Assembly: GCF_024172085.1 (NCBI RefSeq)
Contig: NZ_JAMZDZ010000001.1
Span: 6,386,001 to 6,450,000, forward strand
Direction of reading: 5' to 3'
DNA from: Hamadaea flava
GTDB lineage: Bacteria; Actinomycetota; Actinomycetes; Mycobacteriales; Micromonosporaceae
Length of the DNA stretch: 64,000 nucleotides
The notes below the pieces were generated by a model, which searched no databases, was not told where the DNA came from, and saw only the letters and a program-made list of their open reading frames with translations. Of this stretch, positions 41,885-49,944 are shown piece by piece (positions within the stretch are counted from its first letter, which is position 1; the number at the start of each line of letters is the position of its first letter). The position numbers and the translations under genes were made by a program.

Positions 41885-41919
41885 ACTACACCTGTAGTGC
41901 TCATGACTACAGGTGTAGT
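41885..41919. promoter_or_regulatory. Twin TetR operators
   Basis: ACTACACCTGTAGT (41885-41898) and its reverse complement ACTACAGGTGTAGT (41906-41919) are each near-perfect palindromes, with centres exactly 21 bp (two helical turns) apart. They fill the gap between the divergent monooxygenase and tetR genes. Confidence 0.88.
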
Positions 41920-41928
41920 GTGCTGACT

Positions 41929-42513
41929 GTGACTGATCGCCGTACGCTGCTGCTCGACGCCGCGATCGAAGTGCTGGGCACCCGGGGACTCCGGCAGCTG
42001 ACCCACCGGACGGTGGACGCGGTGGCCGGGCTGCCCGAGGGATCGGCGTCCAACCACTTCCGTACGCGGGAAGCCCTGATCAGCGGGGTGCTCGGTCGCC
42101 TGGTCGACCGGGAGACCGAACTGTGGGGCCGCCTGGGTGGTGCGCAGCCGTTGGACGCGGAGCGATTCGCGACCGCGGCCGGCGCGATGATCACGGAGCT
42201 GGCCGGTCCCGGCCGGGCCGTCACGCTCGCCCGGTACGCGATCTTCCACGAAGCGGCGTTCAACCCCGATCTTCAGCGGCGGATCGCGGAGAACCGGGAA
42301 CGGCTCGCCGCCTGGGGAGTGCCCCTGGTCGCGGCGTTGGGCTCGACCGAGCCGGAACGGCATTACCGGATGCTGCTGGACCTGATCGACGGGCTGCTGC
42401 TGAACCAGCTCGCCAGCCCGACCTCCTCCTTCGACCCCGCCACCACCATCCGCACCCTCCTGTCGGCCATCACCCCCACCCCCACCACCCCCGCCCCGTC
42501 TGCGCGATCATGA
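41929..42513 (+). CDS. TetR-family repressor
   Basis: This 194-residue TetR regulator has an N-terminal helix-turn-helix (LLLDAAIEVLGTRGLRQLTHRTVDAVAGLPEGSASNHFRTREAL) and a helical effector domain. The GTG at 41929 (MTDRRTLLLDAA) fits the family; the GTG at 41920 overlaps the operator end. It should repress itself and the divergent monooxygenase. Its C-terminus is a Pro/Thr tail that runs into four-GATC element C. Confidence 0.9.
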   Translation: MTDRRTLLLDAAIEVLGTRGLRQLTHRTVDAVAGLPEGSASNHFRTREALISGVLGRLVDRETELWGRLGGAQPLDAERFATAAGAMITELAGPGRAVTLARYAIFHEAAFNPDLQRRIAENRERLAAWGVPLVAALGSTEPERHYRMLLDLIDGLLLNQLASPTSSFDPATTIRTLLSAITPTPTTPAPSARS

Positions 42514-42583
42514 ACTCATGTTCGTGATCGACCGGTGTGTCGTGTCCCGGAGACCCTGATCAACTCCTCTGCGGAATGATCAA
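42502..42583 (+). repeat. Four-GATC intergenic element, copy C
   Basis: GATC at 42506, 42526, 42558 and 42578 (20/32/20). The tetR stop codon lies inside the first block. GATCATGAAC/GTTCGTGATC forms a 10-bp RNA stem with one G-U pair and a 4-base loop (42506-42529). Confidence 0.85.
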
Positions 42584-42605
42584 CGAGGCGGGGAGCGGCG
42601 TTGGT

Positions 42606-43517
42606 TTAGGCGGGGAGGCGTACGACGTTGTAGGTCACGTCCGGCGCCGGGTCGACGTCGAACCGGGCGTTCACGGCGTACAGGTAGGGGCCGAAGAGCG
42701 CGATCGTCGCCGGGACCTGCAGTCGCGGATCGGTGATCTCGTCGACCAGCACCGCCCGGTCCGTCCCGAGGGCGAACTTCGCGATGATGTTGTCGGAGTT
42801 GCGGCAGATGTAGAGCGTCCGGCCGCGGCGGATCATCCCGTCGCCGTTGAGGACGCCGGCCCCGCCGAGGTCGACCTGGGTGGCCTTGCCGCGCCGGGGG
42901 TCGAAGGCGAACAGCCGCCCGGCGACCATCTGCACGATGAGCAGCTGCCGCCCGTCCGGCGTGGTCTCGATGCCGTTGTTGAAGGCGTCCACTTCGCCGA
43001 GCCCGCCCGGCAGCGTGATCGCGTACGCCGCCGACGGGTCGGGCAGCCGGCCGCCCCGGCCGAGTGGCACCACGAAGAGCTGGTCGCTGGGGGAGTCGGT
43101 GAAATAGACGGCGTCCTCGGTCGCGATCGCGTCGTTCACAAAGCCGCCGCCGAACTGGTATTCGGCGAGTTTCGCGCCGGTGTTCCCGTCGTAGACGATC
43201 GCTCCGCCGTTCGGGCCGGTGCAGGCCCAGATCCGGTTGAAGCGGTCGATCTCCAGCCCGATCAGGTGGCCGTCGGCCGGTCCCGGGATGAACACGCCAC
43301 CCCGTCCGGTCAGCAGGCTGCCCCGGTAGATCGAGCCGGTCGCGATGGAGCCGACGTAGAAGTGAGTACCCGAGACCGCGATCCCTTCGGGATTCCAGCC
43401 GTCGGGCAGGTCGATGACCTCCGGCAGGGTGGCGCCACCGGCCTGGGCGGGCGTCCCGCCGAGCAGTCCGGCCAGCGGCGCGGCCGCCAGCGCGGCCACC
43501 ATCGTCCTTCTGCGCAT
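42606..43517 (-). CDS. Secreted SMP-30/NHL-type beta-propeller protein
   Basis: This 303-residue exported protein has a signal sequence with a twin-arginine-like start (MRRRTMVAALAAAPLAGLLGG...AQA). The rest is a repeated four-strand blade pattern (WNPEGIAVSGTHFYVGS, HLIGLEIDRFNRIWACTG, NNGIETTPDGRQLLIVQ) typical of SMP-30/superoxide-dismutase-like propellers in actinobacteria. Enzymatic activity is uncertain. AAGGAGG lies seven bases before the ATG at 43517. Confidence 0.83.
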   Translation of the reverse strand: MRRRTMVAALAAAPLAGLLGGTPAQAGGATLPEVIDLPDGWNPEGIAVSGTHFYVGSIATGSIYRGSLLTGRGGVFIPGPADGHLIGLEIDRFNRIWACTGPNGGAIVYDGNTGAKLAEYQFGGGFVNDAIATEDAVYFTDSPSDQLFVVPLGRGGRLPDPSAAYAITLPGGLGEVDAFNNGIETTPDGRQLLIVQMVAGRLFAFDPRRGKATQVDLGGAGVLNGDGMIRRGRTLYICRNSDNIIAKFALGTDRAVLVDEITDPRLQVPATIALFGPYLYAVNARFDVDPAPDVTYNVVRLPA

Positions 43518-43588
43518 GGATAGTCCTCCTTGGACGGCGGGCCCCGTGCCCGCCGGCAAGGAAACCGGGTGGAGCGGTGAAATGGTTG

Positions 43589-44353
43589 TCAGTCGCTGAA
43601 GACGAGCCCTTCGGCGTGCGCGGTGACCTCGGCCGGAGTCGGCGGGGTGAGCAGGTATCGGGTGATCACGTCGGCGCGGGGGTCGCCGGTGTCCACACAC
43701 GCCTGGACCGCCGCCTGGACGTCGTACCGGGTGGACCGCAGGGCGACGTCCGGCCCGAGCAACGCCCAGTACGCCGTACCCGGCTTGCCGAGGTGGTAGG
43801 GCAGGCCCACGCTGCCGGAGTTGACGCTGCGCCGCCCGGCGACCGCCCGGTCGAACTGGAGGTGGGTGTGGCCGGTGACGATGACATGCTCGGGGACTCC
43901 GGCCGACAGCTCGGCGTACCGGGCTTCGGGGGTCTCCGGCGTCACGCATTCGGTGTCCTTGCGCGGCGAACCGTGGCAGAACCGCACGCCGCCCAGCCCT
44001 TCGACGTCGACGACGACGGTGAACGGGAAGGACTCCAGGAAGTCGATCGCCTCGGCCGAATGCTGCTGGGGCATCCAGAAGTCCCGCTCCCGTTCCGGCG
44101 TACGCCCCTGGCGGGCCAGTTCGTAGACCGCCCGATCGGCGTTCCCGCGTACGCACACCGCCCGGTCGCCGAGCGCCTGGACGAGGTCGACCGTCCGCTG
44201 CGGTTCCGGTCCCCAGGTGAGATCGCCGGGGAAGACCACCAGGTCGGCGGCTTGCACGTCCGGCTCTGCCAGCACCGCCCGGAGGGCGGGGACGTTGCCG
44301 TGGACGTCGGCGAGGACGGCGACTCGGCGTACCGGTCCGTAGCGGGGTGTCAT
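43589..44353 (-). CDS. Metallophosphoesterase (YfcE-like)
   Basis: This 254-residue calcineurin-fold phosphoesterase has the metal motifs ADVHGN (Asp16/His18), FPGDLTWG, VRGNADRAV, FCHGSPR and VTGHTHLQFD in the family order. It is likely a phosphodiesterase; the substrate is unknown. The ATG at 44353 is preferred over upstream codons that give a non-family leader. Confidence 0.9.
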   Translation of the reverse strand: MTPRYGPVRRVAVLADVHGNVPALRAVLAEPDVQAADLVVFPGDLTWGPEPQRTVDLVQALGDRAVCVRGNADRAVYELARQGRTPERERDFWMPQQHSAEAIDFLESFPFTVVVDVEGLGGVRFCHGSPRKDTECVTPETPEARYAELSAGVPEHVIVTGHTHLQFDRAVAGRRSVNSGSVGLPYHLGKPGTAYWALLGPDVALRSTRYDVQAAVQACVDTGDPRADVITRYLLTPPTPAEVTAHAEGLVFSD

Positions 44354-44445
44354 AACGTGATGATGCCGTGTCACGGGCATTGACGGGAACCGGTCGGCGG
44401 AGCAGACTTCTGACCTCAGTGGACAGAGAGGCGGCCGCCGGAGCC

Positions 44446-46032
44446 ATGCGTAAACGTTTGATGCTCAGCGCCGCCGCGGCGGTCACCGGCGTATTGCTGC
44501 TGACCGCGGCGGGTGTGGCGGCCTGTTCGGTGGCGACCCGGGAGGCGGCCTCCCTCGGCCAGGAGACCGGCGGGACGGGGACCGAGGCCGGGCTGGACGC
44601 GTCGGCGGACCCGAGCGCGAGTGCGAGTGCGAGCGCCAGTCCCAGCGTCGTCCCGGCGACCAACTGCGGCCGGTACGCCTTCACGAAGGCGTCCACGAGT
44701 ACCCTGCGCGCGGCGAAGAAGAAGGCGTTCGCGTTCTACTTCCCGCCGTATCCGATCTCGATCGAGAACAAGGACCCGGGCAGCGACTACTGGGCGAAGT
44801 GGACGACCGAGGCGGACCGGCTCGCCAGCGGCACCAAGCAGGGCGAGGAGATGCTCGATCGGCCGCTGACCCGGGCGCCCTTGTCCGGCAACTGGCGGCA
44901 GAAGGACTTCGAGACCGAGATCCGCCAGGCGATCGACATGGGCCTGGACGGGTTCATCTGGGAGTACCACAGCGTCAGCTCGGACGCCCGGTGGACGCAG
45001 CTGCCCGCGATGCTGGCGGCGGCGAAGGCGGTGGATCCCGGGTTCCGCATCATGCTCAGCCCCGACCTGCAGCAGGGCGCCAACTCCACGCAGGCGTCGA
45101 TCGTCAACGATGTGCTCAAGGTCAAGAGCGAGCCGGCGCTCTACAAGGTCGACGGGAAGATCGTGTTGGCCCCGTTCTATCCGGAGCGCGTCGCCGTCTC
45201 CTTCTGGGACGGCATCCGCACCACGTTGGCGGGTAGCGGTGTGCAGAGCGTCCTGGTGCCGATCTTCCTCTCGGGCTCGCCGAACGTGCGGGCAGCCGCC
45301 TGGAACAACAGCGTCTACGGGTACTCCCTCTGGGGCAACCGATGGGTCGGCGGCTCGGACTCGGTCCGCAAAGGCGCGGTCGAGGCGCACGCCAACGGGC
45401 GCAAGTACATGGCGCCGATCGCGTTCGAGGACACCCGGATCTACGACGGCCGCTATTGGGAGTCGTCCAACAGCGGCGCGCTGCGGGCCATGATGGAGAA
45501 GGCGATCGCCGGTGACGCCGACTGGCTCGCCCTGATCACCTGGAACGACTACACCGAGTCCTGGGTGGCGCCCTCGAAAGGCCGGGGATACGCCGTCGCC
45601 GATACGATCGCGTACTACACGTCGTGGTTCAAGACGGGCAAGCGGCCGGGCCTGGTCCGGGACGCGCTCTACTACTTCCACCGCAGCCACCGGACCGACG
45701 CGCCCTACGACACGAGCCTCCAGCAGATCGCGATGCACATCGCGAACGGCGACGGGGCGTCGAACAAGGTCGAACTGCTCGCCTTCCTCAGTGCGCCCGG
45801 CAAGCTCGTGATCAAGCAGGGCGGCTCGGTGTCCACGAAGGATGTCACGGCGGCGGGAATGGTGTCGTTCGCGGTCGCGATGGTGCCCGGCACCACGCCG
45901 TCGTTCGAGCTGCAGCGCGGCGGCAAGATCGTGCAGACCCTGCAAAGCAAGGTGCCGATCAAGGCCAAGGTCACCCACCAGGACATGATGTACCGGGCGG
46001 GCGGCGGCACCGCCTGCGGCGGAAAGGCTTAA
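44446..46032 (+). CDS. GH71-type alpha-1,3-glucanase lipoprotein
   Basis: This 528-residue exported protein has a lipoprotein-like signal (GVLLLTAAGVAAC), a Ser/Ala/Asp linker (~50-70), then a GH71 (mutanase) domain with AFAFYFPPYPISIEN, AIDMGLDGFIWEYHS and ITWNDYTESWVAPS. It should cut alpha-1,3-glucan. It adds to the LPMO and chitinase as a surface polysaccharide degrader. An in-frame GTG at 44419 would give a longer leader. Its TAA overlaps the converging regulator's stop. Confidence 0.87.
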   Translation: MRKRLMLSAAAAVTGVLLLTAAGVAACSVATREAASLGQETGGTGTEAGLDASADPSASASASASPSVVPATNCGRYAFTKASTSTLRAAKKKAFAFYFPPYPISIENKDPGSDYWAKWTTEADRLASGTKQGEEMLDRPLTRAPLSGNWRQKDFETEIRQAIDMGLDGFIWEYHSVSSDARWTQLPAMLAAAKAVDPGFRIMLSPDLQQGANSTQASIVNDVLKVKSEPALYKVDGKIVLAPFYPERVAVSFWDGIRTTLAGSGVQSVLVPIFLSGSPNVRAAAWNNSVYGYSLWGNRWVGGSDSVRKGAVEAHANGRKYMAPIAFEDTRIYDGRYWESSNSGALRAMMEKAIAGDADWLALITWNDYTESWVAPSKGRGYAVADTIAYYTSWFKTGKRPGLVRDALYYFHRSHRTDAPYDTSLQQIAMHIANGDGASNKVELLAFLSAPGKLVIKQGGSVSTKDVTAAGMVSFAVAMVPGTTPSFELQRGGKIVQTLQSKVPIKAKVTHQDMMYRAGGGTACGGKA

Positions 46033-46998
46033 GCCAGCAGGGCTTCGGCCCGGTCGGTCCGCAGGTGCAGCGCCGTGCGGCCGTCGCGGCTGGTCGACAC
46101 CAGCCCGGCTCCGCGCAGCACGCCCAGGTGCTGGGAGATCGCCCCGGCTGTGACGCCCAGCCCGGGTGGCCAGATCCGTCGTCGTCGCGGGCTGCGCGAG
46201 GGTCGTCAAGATCTCCGCTCTGGTACGCCCGAGGAGCGCGGCCAGGGCGTCGGAAACGGGTTCGGGCCGCTCCCACAAGGTCGCCACACCGCGCGCGGGG
46301 TAGCGCAGGGTGCCGGCCGCGACCGGGCGGACCGACGCGGTGACGCGCGGCCAGCAGAACACACTCGGGCACAGGATCAGCCCGTTCCCGTTGAGTTGCA
46401 CCGGTTTCTTGTCGTACGGCGGACGCCGCGGATGGACGTGGAGCACCCCGTCGAGGAAGCGCAGCTCGTCGTGCAGACCCGCGAAGAGCCCTTCGATGCC
46501 GCCCTGAGCCAGCAGCCCCGCCCGGAAGGCGATGTCGGCCTCCAACACGCGTCGCATCCGAGTCCAATGTGGTGCGATCAGGGCTTCGTAGCAGGCTTCG
46601 AGGGCGTCCGCCGCGGCGCGCAGGCCGTCTCGCGGCTGCTCCGCCAAGCGCCGGGTCCGCGGGGTGTCGACCTGCAGCGTCCGCAGCTCTTCGCGTACCC
46701 GTGAGGCCGAAACGGACTTGATCCGACGGAGCTCGTCGCTGAGCGCGGGCAGCCGGACGTCCGGCGCGGGCAGCAGGAACGCGGGCTTGAACCGGTCGTT
46801 CGCGGCCAGATCGAGCAGGAGATCCACCCCCGGACCGGCAGGCACGCGCGGCCGCGCCCACCGGGTCCACGGCAGGTGGACGGCGTGGACGCCAGGCCGG
46901 TGGAGCGCGGCGAGCGCGAAGACCGTCTCGTACGCGGGCGAGACGGCGAAGCGCACGCGGGCCAGTTCGAGCCCGTCCAGCGGGATGCGCAGAGCCAT
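46029..46998 (-). pseudogene. ArsR/DUF5937-type regulator with frameshift
   Basis: The N-terminal ~280 residues (MALRIPLDGLELARVRFAVSPAYETVFAL...) read as the DUF5937-like domain often fused to a C-terminal ArsR helix-turn-helix. After ...TTTDLATR the frame is lost: one extra G in the GGG near 46163-46165 breaks the HTH. Removing it restores LGVTAGAISQHLGVLRGAGLV and a normal end ...RAEALLA at 46029. It is either a pseudogene or a sequencing error. It is divergent from an MFS pump with a clear operator between them. Confidence 0.82.
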
Positions 46999-47005
46999 GG
47001 CCCCA

Positions 47006-47023
47006 ATTTAGCGTTCGCTAAAT
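47006..47023. promoter_or_regulatory. ArsR-type operator
   Basis: ATTTAGCGTTCGCTAAAT is a perfect palindrome with 8-bp arms around TT, lying between the divergent regulator and the MFS gene. It starts eight bases upstream of the regulator's ATG, which fits autoregulation. Confidence 0.85.
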
Positions 47024-47062
47024 CGTGGCCGCGTTCGACGAGTTCGCCGCAGCATCCCCGGC

Positions 47063-48370
47063 ATGACGGCACTTCTCGAAACCCCCGTCCGGCGTGCCCG
47101 GCGCGACTGGCGCCTGCTGTGGAGCGCGGGCGCGATCTCCAGCCTCGGCGACGGCGCGTTCCTCGCCGCGTTGCCGCTGCTCGCGGCGACGATGACCACC
47201 GATCCGCGGCTGATCGCCGGGGTGACCGCCTGGGGCACGCTGCCCTGGCTGCTGGCGGCGCTGCCGGCCGGAGCGGTCGCCGACCGGCTGGACGCCCGGC
47301 GGACGCTCATGGTCGTCCAACTCGCCCAGGCGCTCCTGATCGGGGTGCTGGCCGTCCTCGTGACGGTGCGGTCCGGCGGCATCCTCGCCGTATACGCCGT
47401 CGCGTTCGCGGTCGGGCTGGCCGAGACGCTCGCGAAGGTGTCCGGTCAGCGGCTGCTTCCCGCGGTCGTCGACCCGGCCGACCTGGAGAAGGCCAACGGC
47501 CGGCAGAACGGGGCGCTCTTCGCCAACCGGCAGTTCCTCGGCCAGCCGCTGGGCGCGTTCCTGTTCTCGGTCGCCGCCGGGCTGCCGTTCTGGGTGGACG
47601 TCGCGTCGTTCCTGGTCTCGGCGATCCTGGTCCATCGCATCGGTCGCTCCTCCGGCGTTGCTTCTGGCGCTGCTTCTGGCGTTTCCTCCGGCGCTTCTCC
47701 CGGCTTGCCGTCGGGCGTCTCTTCGGGCGCTTCGTCCGGCCGGTCGGCTCAGCGGTCGGTCGGCCGGTCGCTTCAGCGGGAGATCGCCGCCGGTGTGCGG
47801 TGGCTGGCCTCGCATCGGCTGCTCCGGACCCTGTCCCTGCTGGCGGGCGTGGCGAACCTCGCCAACTTCCTGGCGATGGCCACCTTCGTGCTCTTCGTAC
47901 GCGATCGGCTCGGCGTCTCGGACGCGGCGTACGGGGTGGTCGTGGCGCTGACCGGAATCGGCGGCGTGCTCGGCAGCTTCCTGAGTGGACGGATCGTCGG
48001 CCGGTTCGGCGGGCGGCGTACCGTGACGACGACGCTGTTCGTGACGCCGACGGCGATGATCGTCCTCGGCCTGTACGCCCACGACATCGTGACCCTGACC
48101 GCACTGGCCTCCGTCACGACGTTCAGCGCCTCGCTGTGGAACGTCGCCGTGATGTCGGTGCGTCAGCGCGCCGTCCCGGCCGACCTCATGGGCCGGGTCG
48201 CCAGCGTGGGCCTGCTCCTGGCCTTCGGTACGCAGCCGATCGGCGCGCTGCTCGGCGGCTACGTCGCACAGTGGTGGGGGCTGGCCGCCCCGTGGATCGT
48301 GGCCGGGGTTCTCCGTCTCGTCGCGGCCGTCGCTTCGCTCCGCCCGCTCGCCGCCTGGCCCCGCTCGTGA
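47063..48370 (+). CDS. MFS efflux transporter (EntS-like)
   Basis: This 435-residue major-facilitator protein has about 12 membrane segments and matches the MFS_3/EntS group (ISSLGDGAFLAALPLL, DRLDARRTLMVVQL, ANGRQNGALFANRQFLGQPLG). The central loop (residues ~195-235) is a Ser-Gly-rich low-complexity stretch encoded by imperfect repeats, probably a recent expansion. It probably exports a drug or siderophore and should be controlled by the divergent ArsR-type gene. Confidence 0.9.
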   Translation: MTALLETPVRRARRDWRLLWSAGAISSLGDGAFLAALPLLAATMTTDPRLIAGVTAWGTLPWLLAALPAGAVADRLDARRTLMVVQLAQALLIGVLAVLVTVRSGGILAVYAVAFAVGLAETLAKVSGQRLLPAVVDPADLEKANGRQNGALFANRQFLGQPLGAFLFSVAAGLPFWVDVASFLVSAILVHRIGRSSGVASGAASGVSSGASPGLPSGVSSGASSGRSAQRSVGRSLQREIAAGVRWLASHRLLRTLSLLAGVANLANFLAMATFVLFVRDRLGVSDAAYGVVVALTGIGGVLGSFLSGRIVGRFGGRRTVTTTLFVTPTAMIVLGLYAHDIVTLTALASVTTFSASLWNVAVMSVRQRAVPADLMGRVASVGLLLAFGTQPIGALLGGYVAQWWGLAAPWIVAGVLRLVAAVASLRPLAAWPRS

Positions 48371-48470
48371 CGCCCGCTCCGCCGCCCGCCCGCTTGCCCG
48401 CTCGGCACCTGCCCGCTCGGCACCCGCCCGCCGCGCATCCACTGCGTGCTCGCCTGCTTCCGCGCTTCCA

Positions 48471-48656
48471 TGATCGTCGGCTGCCGCCGTTCTTGAGGCT
48501 CTCGCGATGGTGATCGTCGGCTGCCGCCGTTCTTGCGGGTCGGCGTGTCCTTGATCGGCGGCAGCCGCCGTTCTTGCGGGTCGGCGTGCCCTTGATCGGC
48601 GGCAGCCGACGATCAAGGGGCAGAAAGCGCCATGACTGTCGGCAGCCGACGATCAT
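48471..48656. repeat. Palindrome array 2 (GATC-headed, ~40-bp period)
   Basis: Five copies of a ~20-bp palindrome related to array 1 (TGATCGTCGGCTGCCGCCG and TGATCGGCGGCAGCCG...). GATC heads fall at 48472, 48512, 48553 and 48594, with a decayed fifth at 48634: spacings of 40, 41, 41 and 40. The stretch 48371-48470 before it is GC-rich with short repeats and no gene. Confidence 0.85.
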
Positions 48657-48683
48657 CCGCGCAGCAACGAAACGGGGGTAGAT

Positions 48684-48738
48684 GCACAAAAGCGGCTGTC
48701 TGGCCGGGGACTGTGCCCGGGCCAGACAGCCGTTGTGC
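48684..48738 (+). terminator. Strong hairpin upstream of XRE cassette
   Basis: CGGCTGTCTGGC (48693-48704) pairs perfectly with GCCAGACAGCCG (48721-48732). GCACAA/TTGTGC extends it outward, with a CGGG/CCCG inner stem. A second, smaller CCGGATG/CATCCGG hairpin follows near 48744-48780. They may insulate the cassette or belong to a small RNA. Confidence 0.65.
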
Positions 48739-48847
48739 CCCTCCGGATGCCCCCGTCGCTCTGTTGAGCGTCATCCGGCTGGTCTCCCGGCGAATCCTGA
48801 GCTGCGCGCCGCATAAACTGGCGATATAGTCCTAGCCCAGGGCCTTC

Positions 48848-48861
48848 TCAACTTCAGTTGA
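48848..48861. promoter_or_regulatory. Candidate XRE operator
   Basis: TCAACTTCAGTTGA, a perfect 6-2-6 palindrome, lies ~100 bases upstream of the XRE-type gene in an AT-richer patch. Autoregulation by the XRE protein is inference. Confidence 0.5.
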
Positions 48862-48964
48862 AAACACGGAGCTTGAAGTATCGCGGGGGCGGCGCAACGT
48901 GTCAAGAGTTTATGTCGCAACGCATTGCCGTAAGCTGATGTTGAGAACGGGGGGTGGTGGTCAA

Positions 48965-49369
48965 GTGACCTTCGCCGATCGACTGGACCACTTGTTCCGC
49001 ACCGTACGCCCGGCCGGCCGGGGTGAGTACACCTATGAGGAGGTCGCCGAGGCCATCCGGGGCACGGGCGTGATGATCTCCCACACCTATGTCTGGCAGC
49101 TGCGCAAAGGCAGGCGCGACAACCCGACCAAACGCCACCTGGAGGCGCTGGCCGAGTTCTTCGGGGTGCCGGCGGCATACTTCTTCGACGACTCGGTCGC
49201 CACGGCCACCAACGCCCAGCTCGACCTGCTCTCCGCGATGCGGGACAGCTCAGTGCGGGCGCTGGCGCTGCGCGCGGCGGGGCTGTCGCCGTCGAGTCTG
49301 CAAGCCATTCGGGGGATGATAGAGCAGGCCCGACGCATCGAAGGGTTACCAGCGGAACCGCCAGCTTGA
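48965..49369 (+). CDS. XRE-type helix-turn-helix regulator
   Basis: This 134-residue protein has a Cro/CI-type domain (DRLDHLFRTVRPAGRGEYTYEEVAEAIRGTGVMISHTYVWQLRKGRRDNPTKRHLEALAEFFGVPAAYFF) and a short helical tail (LSAMRDSSVRALALRAAGLSPSSLQAIRGMIEQAR). It resembles actinobacterial regulators of the EspR-like layout. The GTG at 48965 has GGGGGTGG upstream; GTG 48899 and ATG 48938 are in-frame alternatives. Its stop overlaps the next gene (TTGA), and the three-gene cassette appears translationally coupled. Confidence 0.87.
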   Translation: MTFADRLDHLFRTVRPAGRGEYTYEEVAEAIRGTGVMISHTYVWQLRKGRRDNPTKRHLEALAEFFGVPAAYFFDDSVATATNAQLDLLSAMRDSSVRALALRAAGLSPSSLQAIRGMIEQARRIEGLPAEPPA

Positions 49370-49944
49370 GCGCCGAAAGGTTGACCCGCGCCGGGCGACT
49401 GCATGACGATGCACCAATGCGTCTACGCCGCCTGCGCAAGGAGTGCGAAGCGCGGTTGTCCGGGCTCGCGGTGCCGCGCCCGTTCGACGTGCGCGCCTTC
49501 TGCGAGCAGGTCGCGCAGTGGCGGGGCCGCCCGCTCCATCTGCACGAACTGCCGGTCGAGGACGCCGCCGACCTCCCGTGTGGCATGTGGATCGCGACCG
49601 ACCGCGCCGACCACGTCTTCCACGTGCCGGGCGGCAGCAGTCTGCACCGCGATCACATCGTGCTGCACGAGCTCGGCCACATGCTCTTCGACCACGCGAT
49701 CACGGCGGAGCCCGCCGGCGAGCCGGACGCGCTCGACCGGCTGTTGCCCGATCTCGATCCGGCGATGGTCCGCCGGGTGCTGCGGCGCGGCGGCTACTCC
49801 TCCGAGCAGGAGCAGGCGGCCGAGATGCTGGCCTCGCTGATCCTGCAGCGCGCTGCGACGCCGGCCCCGGGCGGTCTCGGCGACGTCTTCGGCCACGCCC
49901 GCCGGGTGGACGCGGGGCTCACCGAGCCCGCCGCCCAGCGGTGA
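49366..49944 (+). CDS. ImmA/IrrE-family metallopeptidase
   Basis: This protein of up to 192 residues has the zinc-protease motif IVLHELGHMLFDH. ImmA/IrrE peptidases cleave partner XRE repressors (ImmR, DdrO) to trigger gene expression, and an XRE gene lies directly upstream. The TTG at 49366 overlaps the XRE stop; the ATG at 49417 (MRLRRLRKECEARL) is the more family-like start. Its end overlaps the next gene (GTGA). Proteolysis of the upstream XRE protein is inference. Confidence 0.87.
   Translation: MSAERLTRAGRLHDDAPMRLRRLRKECEARLSGLAVPRPFDVRAFCEQVAQWRGRPLHLHELPVEDAADLPCGMWIATDRADHVFHVPGGSSLHRDHIVLHELGHMLFDHAITAEPAGEPDALDRLLPDLDPAMVRRVLRRGGYSSEQEQAAEMLASLILQRAATPAPGGLGDVFGHARRVDAGLTEPAAQR

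Noticed and set aside
44416-46029. Extension of the ArsR-type frame across the GH71 gene
   Set aside because: The long open frame arises after the single-base frameshift; only the first ~280 codons are family-like. The GH71 gene on the other strand is intact.
48899-48964. Longer N-terminus of the XRE protein
   Set aside because: The frame is open, but the residues are not family-like and the better ribosome-binding site precedes GTG 48965.
48965-49944. Prophage remnant
   Set aside because: XRE plus ImmA/IrrE pairs occur in phages, but no integrase, terminase, att repeat or change in base composition is seen around the cassette.
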